Shown here one piece after another: positions 7,708 to 15,459 of a DNA stretch of 16,686 bases (its first letter is position 1; every line of letters starts with the position of its first letter). This DNA comes from Cymbomonas tetramitiformis (lineage: Eukaryota > Chlorophyta > Pyramimonadophyceae > Pyramimonadales > Pyramimonadaceae), in assembly GCA_001247695.2 (NCBI GenBank), contig LGRX02031168.1, positions 1 through 16,686 on the forward strand, read 5' to 3'. The position numbers and the translations under genes were made by a program. The notes beneath the pieces were generated by a model. That model searched no databases. It saw nothing but the letters and a program-made list of their open reading frames with translations, and had not been told where the DNA came from.

Positions 7708-9039
7708 GTCCGCAGACAGAAACGCACTTTCCGGAACTCTGCCCAGTGAACTCGGCATCCTGTACGCCGTGGTGTTCATGTCGGTCCCAGCCAACATCGG
7801 CTTTAGAATACCAGTTCGTATCGCCTGCCTGATCTGTCTTGTACTGCACTTCAATGAAGAAAGCGTGCTCTGCATCGAATGCATTTTCGTTGGGATGCAG
7901 GAGGCTTCTCCACAGCGCATTTACTAGATCAGAGGTTCCAGGATGGAATTCATTCCTTTAAATTTCAACAGAAAAATATGTTGTTGTGCTGAGCAGGTGC
8001 ACTTTTGCTGGGTGTGGTGATATCAGGTGTCTAGAGGACAACCCTAACCTCTGTGGCAGCATACCTCGCGGCATTTTAGGTGCAGTGCTCACGGAGACTA
8101 CAAATCGGCATAGTTGCGGAACTACAAATGGAACCTATCTCATTAATATCATCGACGGCACTGGAGGATATTGTCTTCTTTCCCCACCCCCCTTGTCTCC
8201 TTCACCACCTTCCCCGCCACCTCCATTTCAACCACCCCGCCCCCTTCGCCTCCCCCACCAAGTCCTCCCCCACCTTCCCCACCACCACCTCCATTCCCTC
8301 CCCCTTTTCCCCCTCCTCTTCCTCCCTATCCCTCTCCTCCACCCCTCCGCCGCCCCCCTCACTCCCCCCTCAACCTTCATCCCCACCTCCACCCTCCTCT
8401 CCCCCCTCTCCGCCTCCCCACCACCCCCACCCCCATCTTCTCCACCACTTCCCACCTTCACCCCCCCGCCCCCATCGTCACCTCCACATCCTCCACTTCC
8501 ACCTTCTCCTCCACCTTCTCCGCCCCCCTCCCCCTCCTCCCCCTCCTCCTTGCTCGCCACCCCTCCCCCTCCATCCCCTCCTGCTCCTTCACCGCCTCCC
8601 TCCCCCACCTAGTCCTCCCCCGCCCCCTCGCCTCCCCGCCGTCACCCCCTCCCCTCCCCCACCGTCACCACCTTCCCCACCACCTCCTTCTCCCCCAATT
8701 CCACCTTTGCCCCCTCCACCTCCTTTGCCTCCTGTTCCACCCGTGCAGCTTTTGGTTACAGTTTCCTCTGATTCAGAGTCAGCAACACGCAAAGATTCCT
8801 CAGGAAATAATGACGATGTCTTGATGATTCTTTTGGGCATCGTTGTGGGTGGATGTGTATTTGGTGCCCTGGCAGGATTCCTTCTGACAAAAACACGACT
8901 ATTCCGTTCGTCTGCAGTTGCTGCATCAACAGAGCAAGAAGCAAAGGGTAACAGTATTCAAGAAAATTGCCCATCAGTGATGCAAGCAGAGAGTATTACG
9001 ACCGTGACTCAAATAAAGGGTCAAAATGAAGATGTGTGA
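7708..9039 (+). CDS. LRR / proline-rich / single-TM receptor-like protein, 3' part, frame broken in the Pro tract
   Basis: Proposed exons are 7708-7779 and 8027-9039, with intron 7780-8026 (GT...AG, 247 bp). The first exon is exactly 72 nt and begins and ends in phase 2, the classic one-LRR module of plant LRR genes; it encodes NALSGTLPSELGIL. Splicing joins VVFM to CLEDNPNLCGSIP, restoring the L..L..L.L..N.NLCGSIP consensus. A Cys-containing cap, a long Ser/Pro tract (about 8175-8750), a TM helix (about 8818-8886, VLMILLGIVVGG onward), a basic stop-transfer (KTRLF) and a 50-residue tail ending at TGA 9037-9039 follow. The LRRs would face outside, the Pro tract would act as a wall-type spacer, and there is no kinase domain. 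The proline frame shifts several times, so this is either assembly error in C-runs or a pseudogene. Upstream LRRs are missing, cut off by the minisatellite or lying in earlier exons. Confidence 0.6.
8175..8750 (+). repeat. C-rich low-complexity tract encoding Ser/Pro repeats
   Basis: This is a nearly pure pyrimidine top strand of CCN codons reading SPPPP-type repeats, as in extensins and pherophorins. The best Ser/Pro frame changes near 8235, 8342, 8418 and 8605, so at least four indels separate it from one continuous frame. A segment containing CCACCAAGTCCTCC near 8260 recurs near 8600 as CCACCTAGTCCTCC, where AAG has become TAG. Glycine-rich minus-strand frames here are mirror artefacts. 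Confidence 0.85.
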
Positions 9040-11132
9040 GATAGAAAGATCAGAGTTTCTTATATTGATCTAGCCATTTCAAGTCGCAGAACAGCTGTCT
9101 CCAAAGAGACAGGAGTTATCTGATCAGTGTGAAATATGTTGATTTGAAATTCAGCTCATTAGTAAAAGACATGTATTGGACCAGCAATCCATTGCCCACA
9201 TGACCTGATTTTAAGAAGCCAGGAGTAATATGCGTATACGCGAGGAGCAAAGAACGGGTGGTGAGAGAGAAAGGCGCTTTCTCGAAGATGGGCTTGTTGA
9301 CTTGATCTGTATGTTGGTAAACAGAACATTTGTCGAATTTGGAGTTGTCTATAGGCACGGTATAGGGATTCCTATGCACCTATGGCCGACAAGTGAGCAA
9401 GCTTTATTGCCAACGTGTATTGATTCACATACGTGCTCGCATTCATGTGCTGATTTATTATTCGGCATCCATGTAGACAACTCACCTTTCCGTGATGTCT
9501 GTGTGCGTGTGTGGGTTACATCATTGCACCAGTCGGCATTCCATGACACACAATCATCTACGTTCATCACGTCCTATAACCTTGGAGGAGCTCCTGGTTG
9601 CGGTAAATCAACAATATAGGTTGTATATATCAAACCTTGTATGCGAGGAAACAGGACACGATGCCGATGCATTCACACGTTGCATGGTGACCCAGCTACC
9701 CTTCCGACAAAGAGTGTCATCAGCATCAGAGTCCAGCACAGCTTTTAGCCATGAGATAACCTCTAGCTGTAGTACCTTTGCTGCAGTTTAGGCGTATATC
9801 AGGCAGAATGTGTCTGAAAGGGCCGTTGTGCTGTGGTGGCACATTAACACCACACGGGTTGTATGCATTTGAGTCTTTTGAGGACATCCGATCTGAAGGC
9901 GGCTGTGTCGTTCATCAGAGATGTGTTACTTGTAAAAATAACGACACCCGTGTCGTCTAGCTACTGAGTATCACTTTGTATCGACCGAACAACATGCCAT
10001 GTGTGTAAGGTCAATTAGTGGACACAACGCAGTTTCTACTTCGTTTATAGGAGCATCCCATAATCATGCCTCGGTCCTAGGCTACCAGCCAAAGTCATTG
10101 AACCAAAACCTGCCAAAGGTCATAACCGGCACTACCGGTCAGAGCGGTTTGGACAGATTTCAACAACTTATTTGGCGGTACGAAGGTGCACTAACATCTT
10201 TGTGAGGGTTTAGACTCCGGTTGCTTAACAGGTTTCGGGATAGTGCATTAGGAAATGCGGTCCGAGTGTCATAGTCAGTGACTGCGATTTCCCGAGTGAC
10301 CGTGCAAGGTCTACTTCGTACTCCGAAACCCAAAACAAAAGGCCGCTGGCATTTCGTCTACCTCTTACTCATCGACTTTTCCGATGTCCGAAACCCTGAT
10401 TGGTTCCCTTGTTTGATATAGGCCGGCCGGGCAGTTTCCGATCTCTCCTTTAACCGTAGTAGCATAGAAGCAACCTGGGTAGTTGGGACTTGGGAGCATA
10501 CCGAGTCTTCCAAGAAGTGATGATCACAGTGTACACGCCCTTAAACACGATTAGCTTACCCTACATTGCGCCTAATGATCTCGAGACTCACATCTAGCCG
10601 CACTCACATATAGAATACAAAACTGCAGAGACAACCAAGCCATAAACGAGATATCTCAACGTCGGTTCTTAAAAAATGCCTTTTGCCGGTTCATATGTGC
10701 GCACAGTTGCAGTTCAGCCCGGCCTCTAGTACCTTTTTTTTGCAAGCCCACATAAATTTCCTCGTGTTGATAATGTGGTCATACCGTTACACCTTATGAT
10801 GAGTGTAAAATACTACGCCGCACGAACACAAGGAGTAAAGGTTAGCTTGACGTACGAACATACAAACTTCTCAAGATACTTTCCCTTGGTTTGAAATGGT
10901 TTGCTTGCCCAGTATAGACGTTTTTGCGCGTTACAGTATCACTCGAAGGTACTTGCGAATAAAGTTTGGCAAAACGTAAACGTAACCTTCAAGGACAATC
11001 ATTGACGTGATACAAAACACAAGATGATGTACTCATCCGCTCAAACAAACGAAACATTTCGCCAAAGCTCTGAACCACTATGAGGGATGAAAGCTTACTT
11101 TAAGTGTAGGGGCAAGCCTACTAAGTTTTGGG
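9040..11132. other. Intergenic region without a convincing gene
   Basis: About 2.1 kb of mixed composition. It should contain the 3' UTR of the LRR gene at the left and the 3' UTR of the minus-strand gene at the right. The longest frames (9230-9619, 9778-9960, 9999-10205, all +) are short, have no recognisable domain and look like chance. No tRNA, rRNA or clear repeat was seen. A T-run lies at about 10734-10741. Confidence 0.5.
9095..9112 (+). other. Perfect short hairpin in the presumed 3' UTR
   Basis: CTGTCTC, loop CAAA, GAGACAG: a 7-bp perfect stem with a 4-nt loop, 56 bp after the LRR-gene stop codon. It could be an RNA stem-loop in the 3' UTR. No clear polyadenylation signal was identified nearby. 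Confidence 0.45.
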
Positions 11133-12062
11133 CTATTGTACTTTTGAGTTGACCTTGGCGCGCCACGATTTCCCAGAGGTCACCAGGCCCTGGGCGTTGA
11201 CTCGTGAAGAGTCGTTGAAAGCAATAGGAGAAGGAGTTCTCGCTCGCCGCCAACCCACGGCGTATCCGAGTACAAATGAACCCAACCCAGAAACTATTGT
11301 TACCAAGCATACATCTGTGGAGCTGAAACTTGATCTTAGATAGCGGCCATCCACCACAGTGTTCATGTTCAAGTTATCGAGGAAACCAGAAGGCTCACAG
11401 CTTGTCGCATCTGTAAGTTGGCCGTGGCTCTTATCGTGGTTGCTCACCCGTTCTATCCCCCTTTGAAGCTGGTCGAGCCGATATTCAAGTTCGGCCATAT
11501 GCATTCTTCGCGATGTGTAACCAAACCATGCAGCGCCTGCCGAGAGTAAGGTCCCACTCACTGTAAAGAAAATCTGATAGTCCTCGAAGATTGCTTTCAC
11601 AATTTTGACTCTTTCGCGAAGTGTCAATAGAGAGCTGCTAAAATGTTCATGAAGGGAGGAAAAACATTTTATCGCGCGCGTGTGATACAATTCTTTGGTG
11701 TTGTAATACCAAAGAAGACCGTGTTCCAGACGTTTCGCACTTACGTCATATGACAGTTTATGTCGATGATATTCTGCTGAAACACGTTGAGACACTGAAG
11801 GAAACCTATTCGAAACCGCCGTGGTCAGCAAATACTTAATTTGTGAGTAAGGTTCTTGCTGGAAGTCTTGTAACCGCTTTTCAACTTCATTCTTTTGATG
11901 CACGTATGATTGATATTTCTGACGGCTTGACTCTTGAATACTGGCATAGAAGGTGGATATCCGACCTTGGACCTCGACCATACGAGCAGAAGTTTTGGGG
12001 AAAGCTGTGCGCAGCTTGCGACCGCAAGCCTGTACAAACGGCGTCAACGAGGTTGTCTTCAT
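11133..12062 (-). CDS. Orphan 309-aa protein with two predicted TM helices and coiled-coil tendency
   Basis: This is an intronless frame from ATG (12060-12062) to TAG (11133-11135). The frame is open a further 33 codons upstream to a TAG, but without another ATG. An acceptor-like TTAG at its upper edge leaves a spliced 5' exon possible. The first 29 residues have no acidic residue and six Lys/Arg, compatible with an organelle transit peptide. Residues about 30-160 are helical and charged. TM1 is about 164-183 (FFTVSGTLLSAGAAWFGY), followed by a heptad-like helix about 186-206, a polar stretch, and TM2 about 251-270 (VCLVTIVSGLGSFVLGYAVG) with a basic WRRAR after it. I do not recognise the family. 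An inner organelle-membrane or membrane-shaping protein is conceivable, but this is inference from topology only. Amino-acid composition is balanced, arguing for a real gene. Confidence 0.65.
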   Translation of the reverse strand: MKTTSLTPFVQACGRKLRTAFPKTSARMVEVQGRISTFYASIQESSRQKYQSYVHQKNEVEKRLQDFQQEPYSQIKYLLTTAVSNRFPSVSQRVSAEYHRHKLSYDVSAKRLEHGLLWYYNTKELYHTRAIKCFSSLHEHFSSSLLTLRERVKIVKAIFEDYQIFFTVSGTLLSAGAAWFGYTSRRMHMAELEYRLDQLQRGIERVSNHDKSHGQLTDATSCEPSGFLDNLNMNTVVDGRYLRSSFSSTDVCLVTIVSGLGSFVLGYAVGWRRARTPSPIAFNDSSRVNAQGLVTSGKSWRAKVNSKVQ

Positions 12063-12779
12063 GGTTTCACCACATCTTTCCGACTTGAGTTTTGCAGATC
12101 TTCGAATAGTTTTGAAATTATTTCGCCATATTGCCTCCTCGCTCTGCTTAAACGTACTCAATCCTGACTAACTTGAAAAACTTTGAGATAAGGTCTTGAA
12201 ATTCAAGTCTTATCAGAGCGAGCTGAATAACTGTTTGTGAAATGCCTATATTGAACGTGACGGAATAAAAGTTGTTGAATCAGAGGTCTCTGGGGAATAT
12301 TATGGTATGGATAAACATACGTATTTATCACGCCGACAAACCTTACATGCACCCTATTGATCTGATGATGTCATATGTGGGCGTCTCGGTGTCTGGCTTG
12401 CACTTCAACTTCACTCCTTACTTCTCGGATAACCCATTCAAACTGTTCTGCTTGTCTGTGTCCCATGGTTGACGGACCCCATGCCTGCTCTTTATGATAT
12501 ACAACGCGGCCACATTACAACACACTATTGTATACTTACCTTAGTAATATTATACACCTTATTGCAGCACACGAGTCCGGAGCTCCGGGCGAGAGGTCTA
12601 GACTCTGGACTTCACCACTCTCGTCTGCTGATCATCTGAACCTCAACCTGAACGGATGAACGTAAACGTTTCATCAACTTATCAGCTACCGGGTATCGCA
12701 ATCGGCTCTCTTTCACATTTCACACATGACGATGATGAGCGTGACTGACGGAATCGGAATCTCAACCTGACATGCGATG
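12063..12779. other. Intergenic region, upstream of the minus-strand gene
   Basis: It should hold the promoter and 5' UTR of the gene at 11133-12062, but no clear promoter motif was recognised. A perfect 12-bp palindrome, CCGGAGCTCCGG, is at 12577-12588. A near-palindrome, GATGAACGT / ACGTTTCATC, is at 12655-12675. No credible ORF. Confidence 0.4.
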
Positions 12780-12960
12780 CAGGGGTGCAAATTGGATTTT
12801 TGAGTCGACCGTCGGCGGGGCGTCTTATTTTTCCGACCAACCGCCAACCGCCATTTACGCTGGCGGGGCGCTAGATTTCTGAACGAGCGACCAACCGCCG
12901 ACGGGGCGCGGGCGGTAAACCTGACGCCAACCGCCGACGGGCAAAATTTTAGCCACCGCG
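12780..12960 (+). mobile_element. Possible hAT-like transposon end with GC-rich subterminal repeats
   Basis: CAGGGGTGCAA at 12780-12790 resembles hAT terminal inverted repeats, which often start CAGGG(G)TG. It is followed by CCGTCGGCGG (12809-12818) and, in opposite orientation, CCGCCGACGG near 12896 and near 12931. CCAACCGCC recurs several times between 12837 and 12937. Dispersed GC-rich subterminal motifs in both orientations are typical of transposase-binding sites. No matching CACCCCTG end or 8-bp target duplication was found, so this would be a truncated or solo end. Confidence 0.3.
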
Positions 12961-13099
12961 TTCGTACAAGCATTTTTTTAGGGTTATACGCGCTGGAACT
13001 GGAACGTGGTTTCCGTCTCAGTCCCGAAAAAATTCTGAACCAGCGTGACGGTCATATCGTCTCGCATCGTCTCGCGTGTCATCGTGAATTTAATTTCCA
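12961..13099. other. Unannotated spacer
   Basis: A short region with a small direct repeat, TCGTCTCGCA / TCGTCTCGCG, at about 13058-13077. It runs up to the exact left boundary of the 242-bp repeat. Nothing coding is seen. Confidence 0.4.
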
Positions 13100-13341
13100 A
13101 AACTCTCCCCCCTCCGAAGTGGGGTACCCAGACAGCAAATTAAATTGTTAAATGCAATTACTATTTGCCGTACCCTTACAAGAATATTTCTCCACACAAA
13201 TATAAACCAAGTTAATAACTTGTTTCCAATTCAGCACTAATGTTATTCTCACTAACTCAGAATGGAGGGAGTGACCCGAAAGTCTAAGTCAGTCTAGCCC
13301 GCTGCAGCTTCTCAGAAGCTGCAGCCTACCTCCTACACCAA
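13100..13341 (-). repeat. 242-bp direct repeat, copy 1 (candidate outer repeat B2 of a PAT/Ngaro-type element)
   Basis: I find it identical, base for base, to 13642-13883 (offset 542). The match stops abruptly at both ends. It contains a 54-nt imperfect hairpin (13122-13175, arms GGGTAC / GTACCC), a palindrome CAAGTTA-A-TAACTTG (13208-13222), and a 25-nt palindrome with arms GCTGCAGCTTCT / AGAAGCTGCAGC around one C (13301-13325). No target-site duplication flanks the pair. Confidence 0.9.
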
Positions 13342-13641
13342 GGCGCGGGAGGGTGGGTGTCGAACTTGACTTCAGTGGTCTGAGCTAGTTTGAATTTCAA
13401 ATAAGTGCAGGTGCCAGAAATTCTAACAGCTAAATAGGCACCTACCGTGTGCCAGCACCCGGCTCTGTGTCGCTTTGTCTACTCTACGTTTTGCGAACTT
13501 TCGTCTAAGAGAAGTCGTGAACTTTGTCCACCTGGGCGACACTCAGGAGCCTGTCGACTGGTCTGTCATCACTGATGACAGTGTTCGACCTCCTCCGAGT
13601 TTCCCGAGAAATAGCGCTGCCGCTACGGCCATTTCTCGCAT
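13342..13641 (-). repeat. 300-bp spacer between the identical repeats (candidate A2 segment)
   Basis: The segment is exactly bounded by the two 242-bp repeats. In a B1-A2-B2 split-repeat array this would be A2, a copy of the element's 5' terminal segment A1. I found no second copy in the window. It contains the hairpin CTGTCATC-ACT-GATGACAG (13563-13581) and an inverted pair GGTGCC / GGCACC near 13415-13440. A 72-codon frame across its right half is not convincing. Confidence 0.45.
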
Positions 13642-13883
13642 AAACTCTCCCCCCTCCGAAGTGGGGTACCCAGACAGCAAATTAAATTGTTAAATGCAAT
13701 TACTATTTGCCGTACCCTTACAAGAATATTTCTCCACACAAATATAAACCAAGTTAATAACTTGTTTCCAATTCAGCACTAATGTTATTCTCACTAACTC
13801 AGAATGGAGGGAGTGACCCGAAAGTCTAAGTCAGTCTAGCCCGCTGCAGCTTCTCAGAAGCTGCAGCCTACCTCCTACACCAA
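13642..13883 (-). repeat. 242-bp direct repeat, copy 2 (candidate inner repeat B1)
   Basis: Identical to 13100-13341, including the three palindromes (for example 13750-13764 and 13843-13867). It ends 12 bp before the stop codon of the tyrosine recombinase remnant, as expected if it is the inner repeat at the 3' end of a YR retroelement read on the minus strand. Confidence 0.9.
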
Positions 13884-13895
13884 ATGCAGGCTGGC

Positions 13896-14105
13896 TTAGA
13901 CTACCCCACGGCTCTGAGCATTGCCCAGCTTCAGTGCAGCCTGGGCCATGAGCAGAGGCAACTCCAGTCTGCGTTCTCTGGACATTTCTTCATACCTCTG
14001 ATAGGCATCTGACATCCAGTCACCCAACATCTTTATTAAGGTGTGGTCCACCCCCAACTTAAAGGCCATGTCGCGATTATGAACAGCGCCGTGTCGTGGC
14101 GGGTG
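13896..14105 (-). pseudogene. Tyrosine recombinase C-terminal remnant (DIRS/PAT/Crypton type)
   Basis: The minus-strand frame ends at TAA (13896-13898) and reads RDMAFKLGVDHTLIKMLGDW, then MSDAYQRY, then a basic helical tail. GDW followed eight codons later by Y (W at 14016-14018, Y at 13992-13994) is the conserved box II tail of tyrosine recombinases, where W/H and the nucleophilic Tyr sit. The LGDWxSDAYxRY form is typical of retroelement and Crypton enzymes. The upstream HxFRRGGA motif expected just before is degraded or absent, and an in-frame TGA lies at 14106-14108 where a tandem repeat begins. The rest of the enzyme is therefore missing. It could alternatively come from a Crypton DNA transposon, but the adjacent split repeats favour a YR retrotransposon. 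Confidence 0.65.
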
Positions 14106-14229
14106 TCAGGGTGGCCAGGCTGTTGAGGTTCCAGGTGTGAGGGTTGGTGGAGAAGGCGCGTGGCGGGTGTCAGGGTGGCCAGGCTGCTGAGGTTCCAGGT
14201 GTGAGGGTTGGTGGAGTTAGGGCGCGCGG
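14096..14229. repeat. 64-bp tandem duplication
   Basis: Two copies start at 14096 and 14160, each with GTGGCGGGTGTCAGGG at the left and GTGTGAGGGTTGGTGGAG at the right. I see one mismatch over about 57 bp, after which the copies diverge. The left edge coincides with the break in the tyrosine recombinase remnant. Confidence 0.85.
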
Positions 14230-14259
14230 GCTGTTACGGGGGAAAAATTTTGTATATAT

Positions 14260-14547
14260 ATGGAACGTGAAAGGTTCAGGAAACAGGGCAAAGCTGTGAA
14301 AAAGGCCCCCTTCTGGGAGTGTCAAAAGTGCACGGGACAGTTGGGCATCCCCAAGGTTCTTGACAGGCAACCTGACGAAAAGGTGCCGGGTCAGAGCGGA
14401 GCCCTAAAGGGGAAGGCAAAAAGGGGCAACTCCAGCTCGAGAACCACGCGACGTCGGACAAACGGGCTGCTGTGCCCGACTCCAAAAGGGATACCAAGGT
14501 CCAGCAGTCAGCAGATACCAAACTCGCAACTCGCTCGGGCTGGTTGA
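14260..14547 (+). CDS. Weak hypothetical ORF, basic 95-aa product
   Basis: ATG directly follows a TATATATA run. The product is Lys/Arg-rich with one CxxC (WECQKC) near the N-terminus. From about 14400 a second plus frame reads a more coding-like peptide (KRAAVPDSKRDTKVQQSADT, ending at TAA about 14568). This may therefore be a frameshifted remnant of a small basic protein, such as a retroelement gag. No family is recognised and chance is a serious alternative. Confidence 0.2.
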   Translation: MERERFRKQGKAVKKAPFWECQKCTGQLGIPKVLDRQPDEKVPGQSGALKGKAKRGNSSSRTTRRRTNGLLCPTPKGIPRSSSQQIPNSQLARAG

Positions 14548-14625
14548 AAAGGTTGGGTTAAGCCCCTGCGTTGGGCCAACCAGCCCGAGTGGGGATGCCC
14601 AAAGAAGGTAGCGGCAGTCGGCGCT

Positions 14626-15456
14626 GAATTCACGGGGTCGGCTCAGGACACAACAGAGCAAGAACACAGTTGGACAAAGTTTGGGAATTCATGGTGTCCA
14701 CGCAGCGAAAGAGTGTGGTGAATCCACTCTGCGTTCATACAGCCGGAGCGCGCGTGAATGCACACTTGAAAACGGTCACAGCGGGGTCCAGGCAGAGGAG
14801 CCGTTGACTCTCGGGAGTTTGAAAAGTCGTCAGGAGTGTTGAGCGGTGACGTCGTCAGAAGCGGCCGAGCTTAGCCGAGCGTGCTGAATTTCCAAGTTTG
14901 AGCTGAATTCAAGTTTTTGAAGCGGAAAGCCGCTGGCCGTCTCGGCGACGCCGTGCACCTTCTCAACACTCCTAGGGTGGGAATTCACGGGAGTGCGAAC
15001 TATCGCGCCTCACCTGAGAATTCCCTTAGGAACTTGGTAAAGAAAAGTAGTCGTAAACGACGAAGACGATGCCTTCGTACGAACACGTAGAAGGCAGCAG
15101 CAACGGCGTTAGTGAGTGGAGCTAAAGCTGAGCTGCGGCCCGCACACATACCGCAAACGCACGCACACAAGCATGAATTCAGGGTACACTTTTCGCGCGC
15201 CTGTTTTGTTGTCGTGCGGTGAATTCAGAGGTGCTCCAGACTTCTTAGGTGCATATCGGGTCCCTGCACGACTGTCCGTTCTTTGCAAGAAAACCCGAAA
15301 AGCGTACGCTCAGCACACGGCGTCTCGGGCTTACCTCAACTGCGTGGAGCTGTGGCCTCTAGCGCTGCGAATTCGCCTTCCGTTATGCGAGTGGGGATCT
15401 ACGCCTAACCGGTGTGGTCGCGCGAGAGGGGTTGCGGGTTCGGGGGTACTGAATTC
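14626..15456. repeat. Cluster of nine GAATTC motifs
   Basis: GAATTC starts at 14626, 14685, 14905, 14981, 15018, 15175, 15221, 15369 and 15451. That is nine in 831 bp, against four that I noticed in the preceding 14.6 kb. Five are part of TGAATTCA, and most continue with A-x-G. Degenerate versions (GTGAATCC, GTGAATGC, CTGAATTTC, TAAATTCAG) also occur. The spacing is irregular, so this is not a simple tandem repeat. Confidence 0.7.
14832..14973. repeat. 142-bp segment bounded by a 12-bp perfect inverted repeat
   Basis: AGGAGTGTTGAG (14832-14843) and CTCAACACTCCT (14962-14973) are exact reverse complements. Partial complementarity continues inward (GGTGACGTCG against CGGCGACGCC). It could be a degraded miniature inverted-repeat element or a hairpin. 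No target duplication was established. Confidence 0.55.
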
Positions 15457-15459
15457 AGG

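Larger units (their letters stand above)
14548..15459. other. Region without a supported gene
   Basis: About 0.9 kb that holds the GAATTC cluster and the 142-bp inverted repeat. A plus-strand frame ends at 15571 and its first ATG is at 15173 (132 codons). It has no recognisable domain, and its two NSGY peptides simply decode the GAATTCAGG motif. Confidence 0.4.

Noticed and set aside
6637..7920. Long ORFs in several frames and both strands over the minisatellite (up to 427 aa, repeated ARGICCGGKC or PTAAYPSSVHF type peptides)
   Set aside because: The 31-32-bp unit has no stop in any frame and its length is not a multiple of three, so every frame stays open. There is no start context, domain or unique sequence.
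8228..8840. Glycine-rich minus-strand ORFs opposite the Ser/Pro tract
   Set aside because: They are the mirror of C-rich repeats. The plus strand has the LRR and TM context that explains the tract.
9230..9619. Walker-A-like peptide GGAPGCGKSTI at the end of a short plus-strand frame
   Set aside because: The motif sits directly before a stop, and the preceding 118 residues are unlike any P-loop protein. With about 33,000 codons in six frames a loose P-loop match is expected by chance.
12713..12973. Arg-rich minus-strand ORF, 86 aa
   Set aside because: It is a translation of the GC-rich repeated CCGCC motifs. No domain, and TE-like DNA is more plausible.
13301..13341. Helitron 3' end (hairpin close to the repeat end)
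   Set aside because: The hairpin is present, but the terminal CTRR is absent, and no Rep/helicase sequence is seen.
13100..13883. TRIM or small LTR element formed by the two 242-bp repeats
   Set aside because: The repeat ends lack TG...CA, no target duplication flanks the pair, and the adjacent tyrosine recombinase gives a better explanation.
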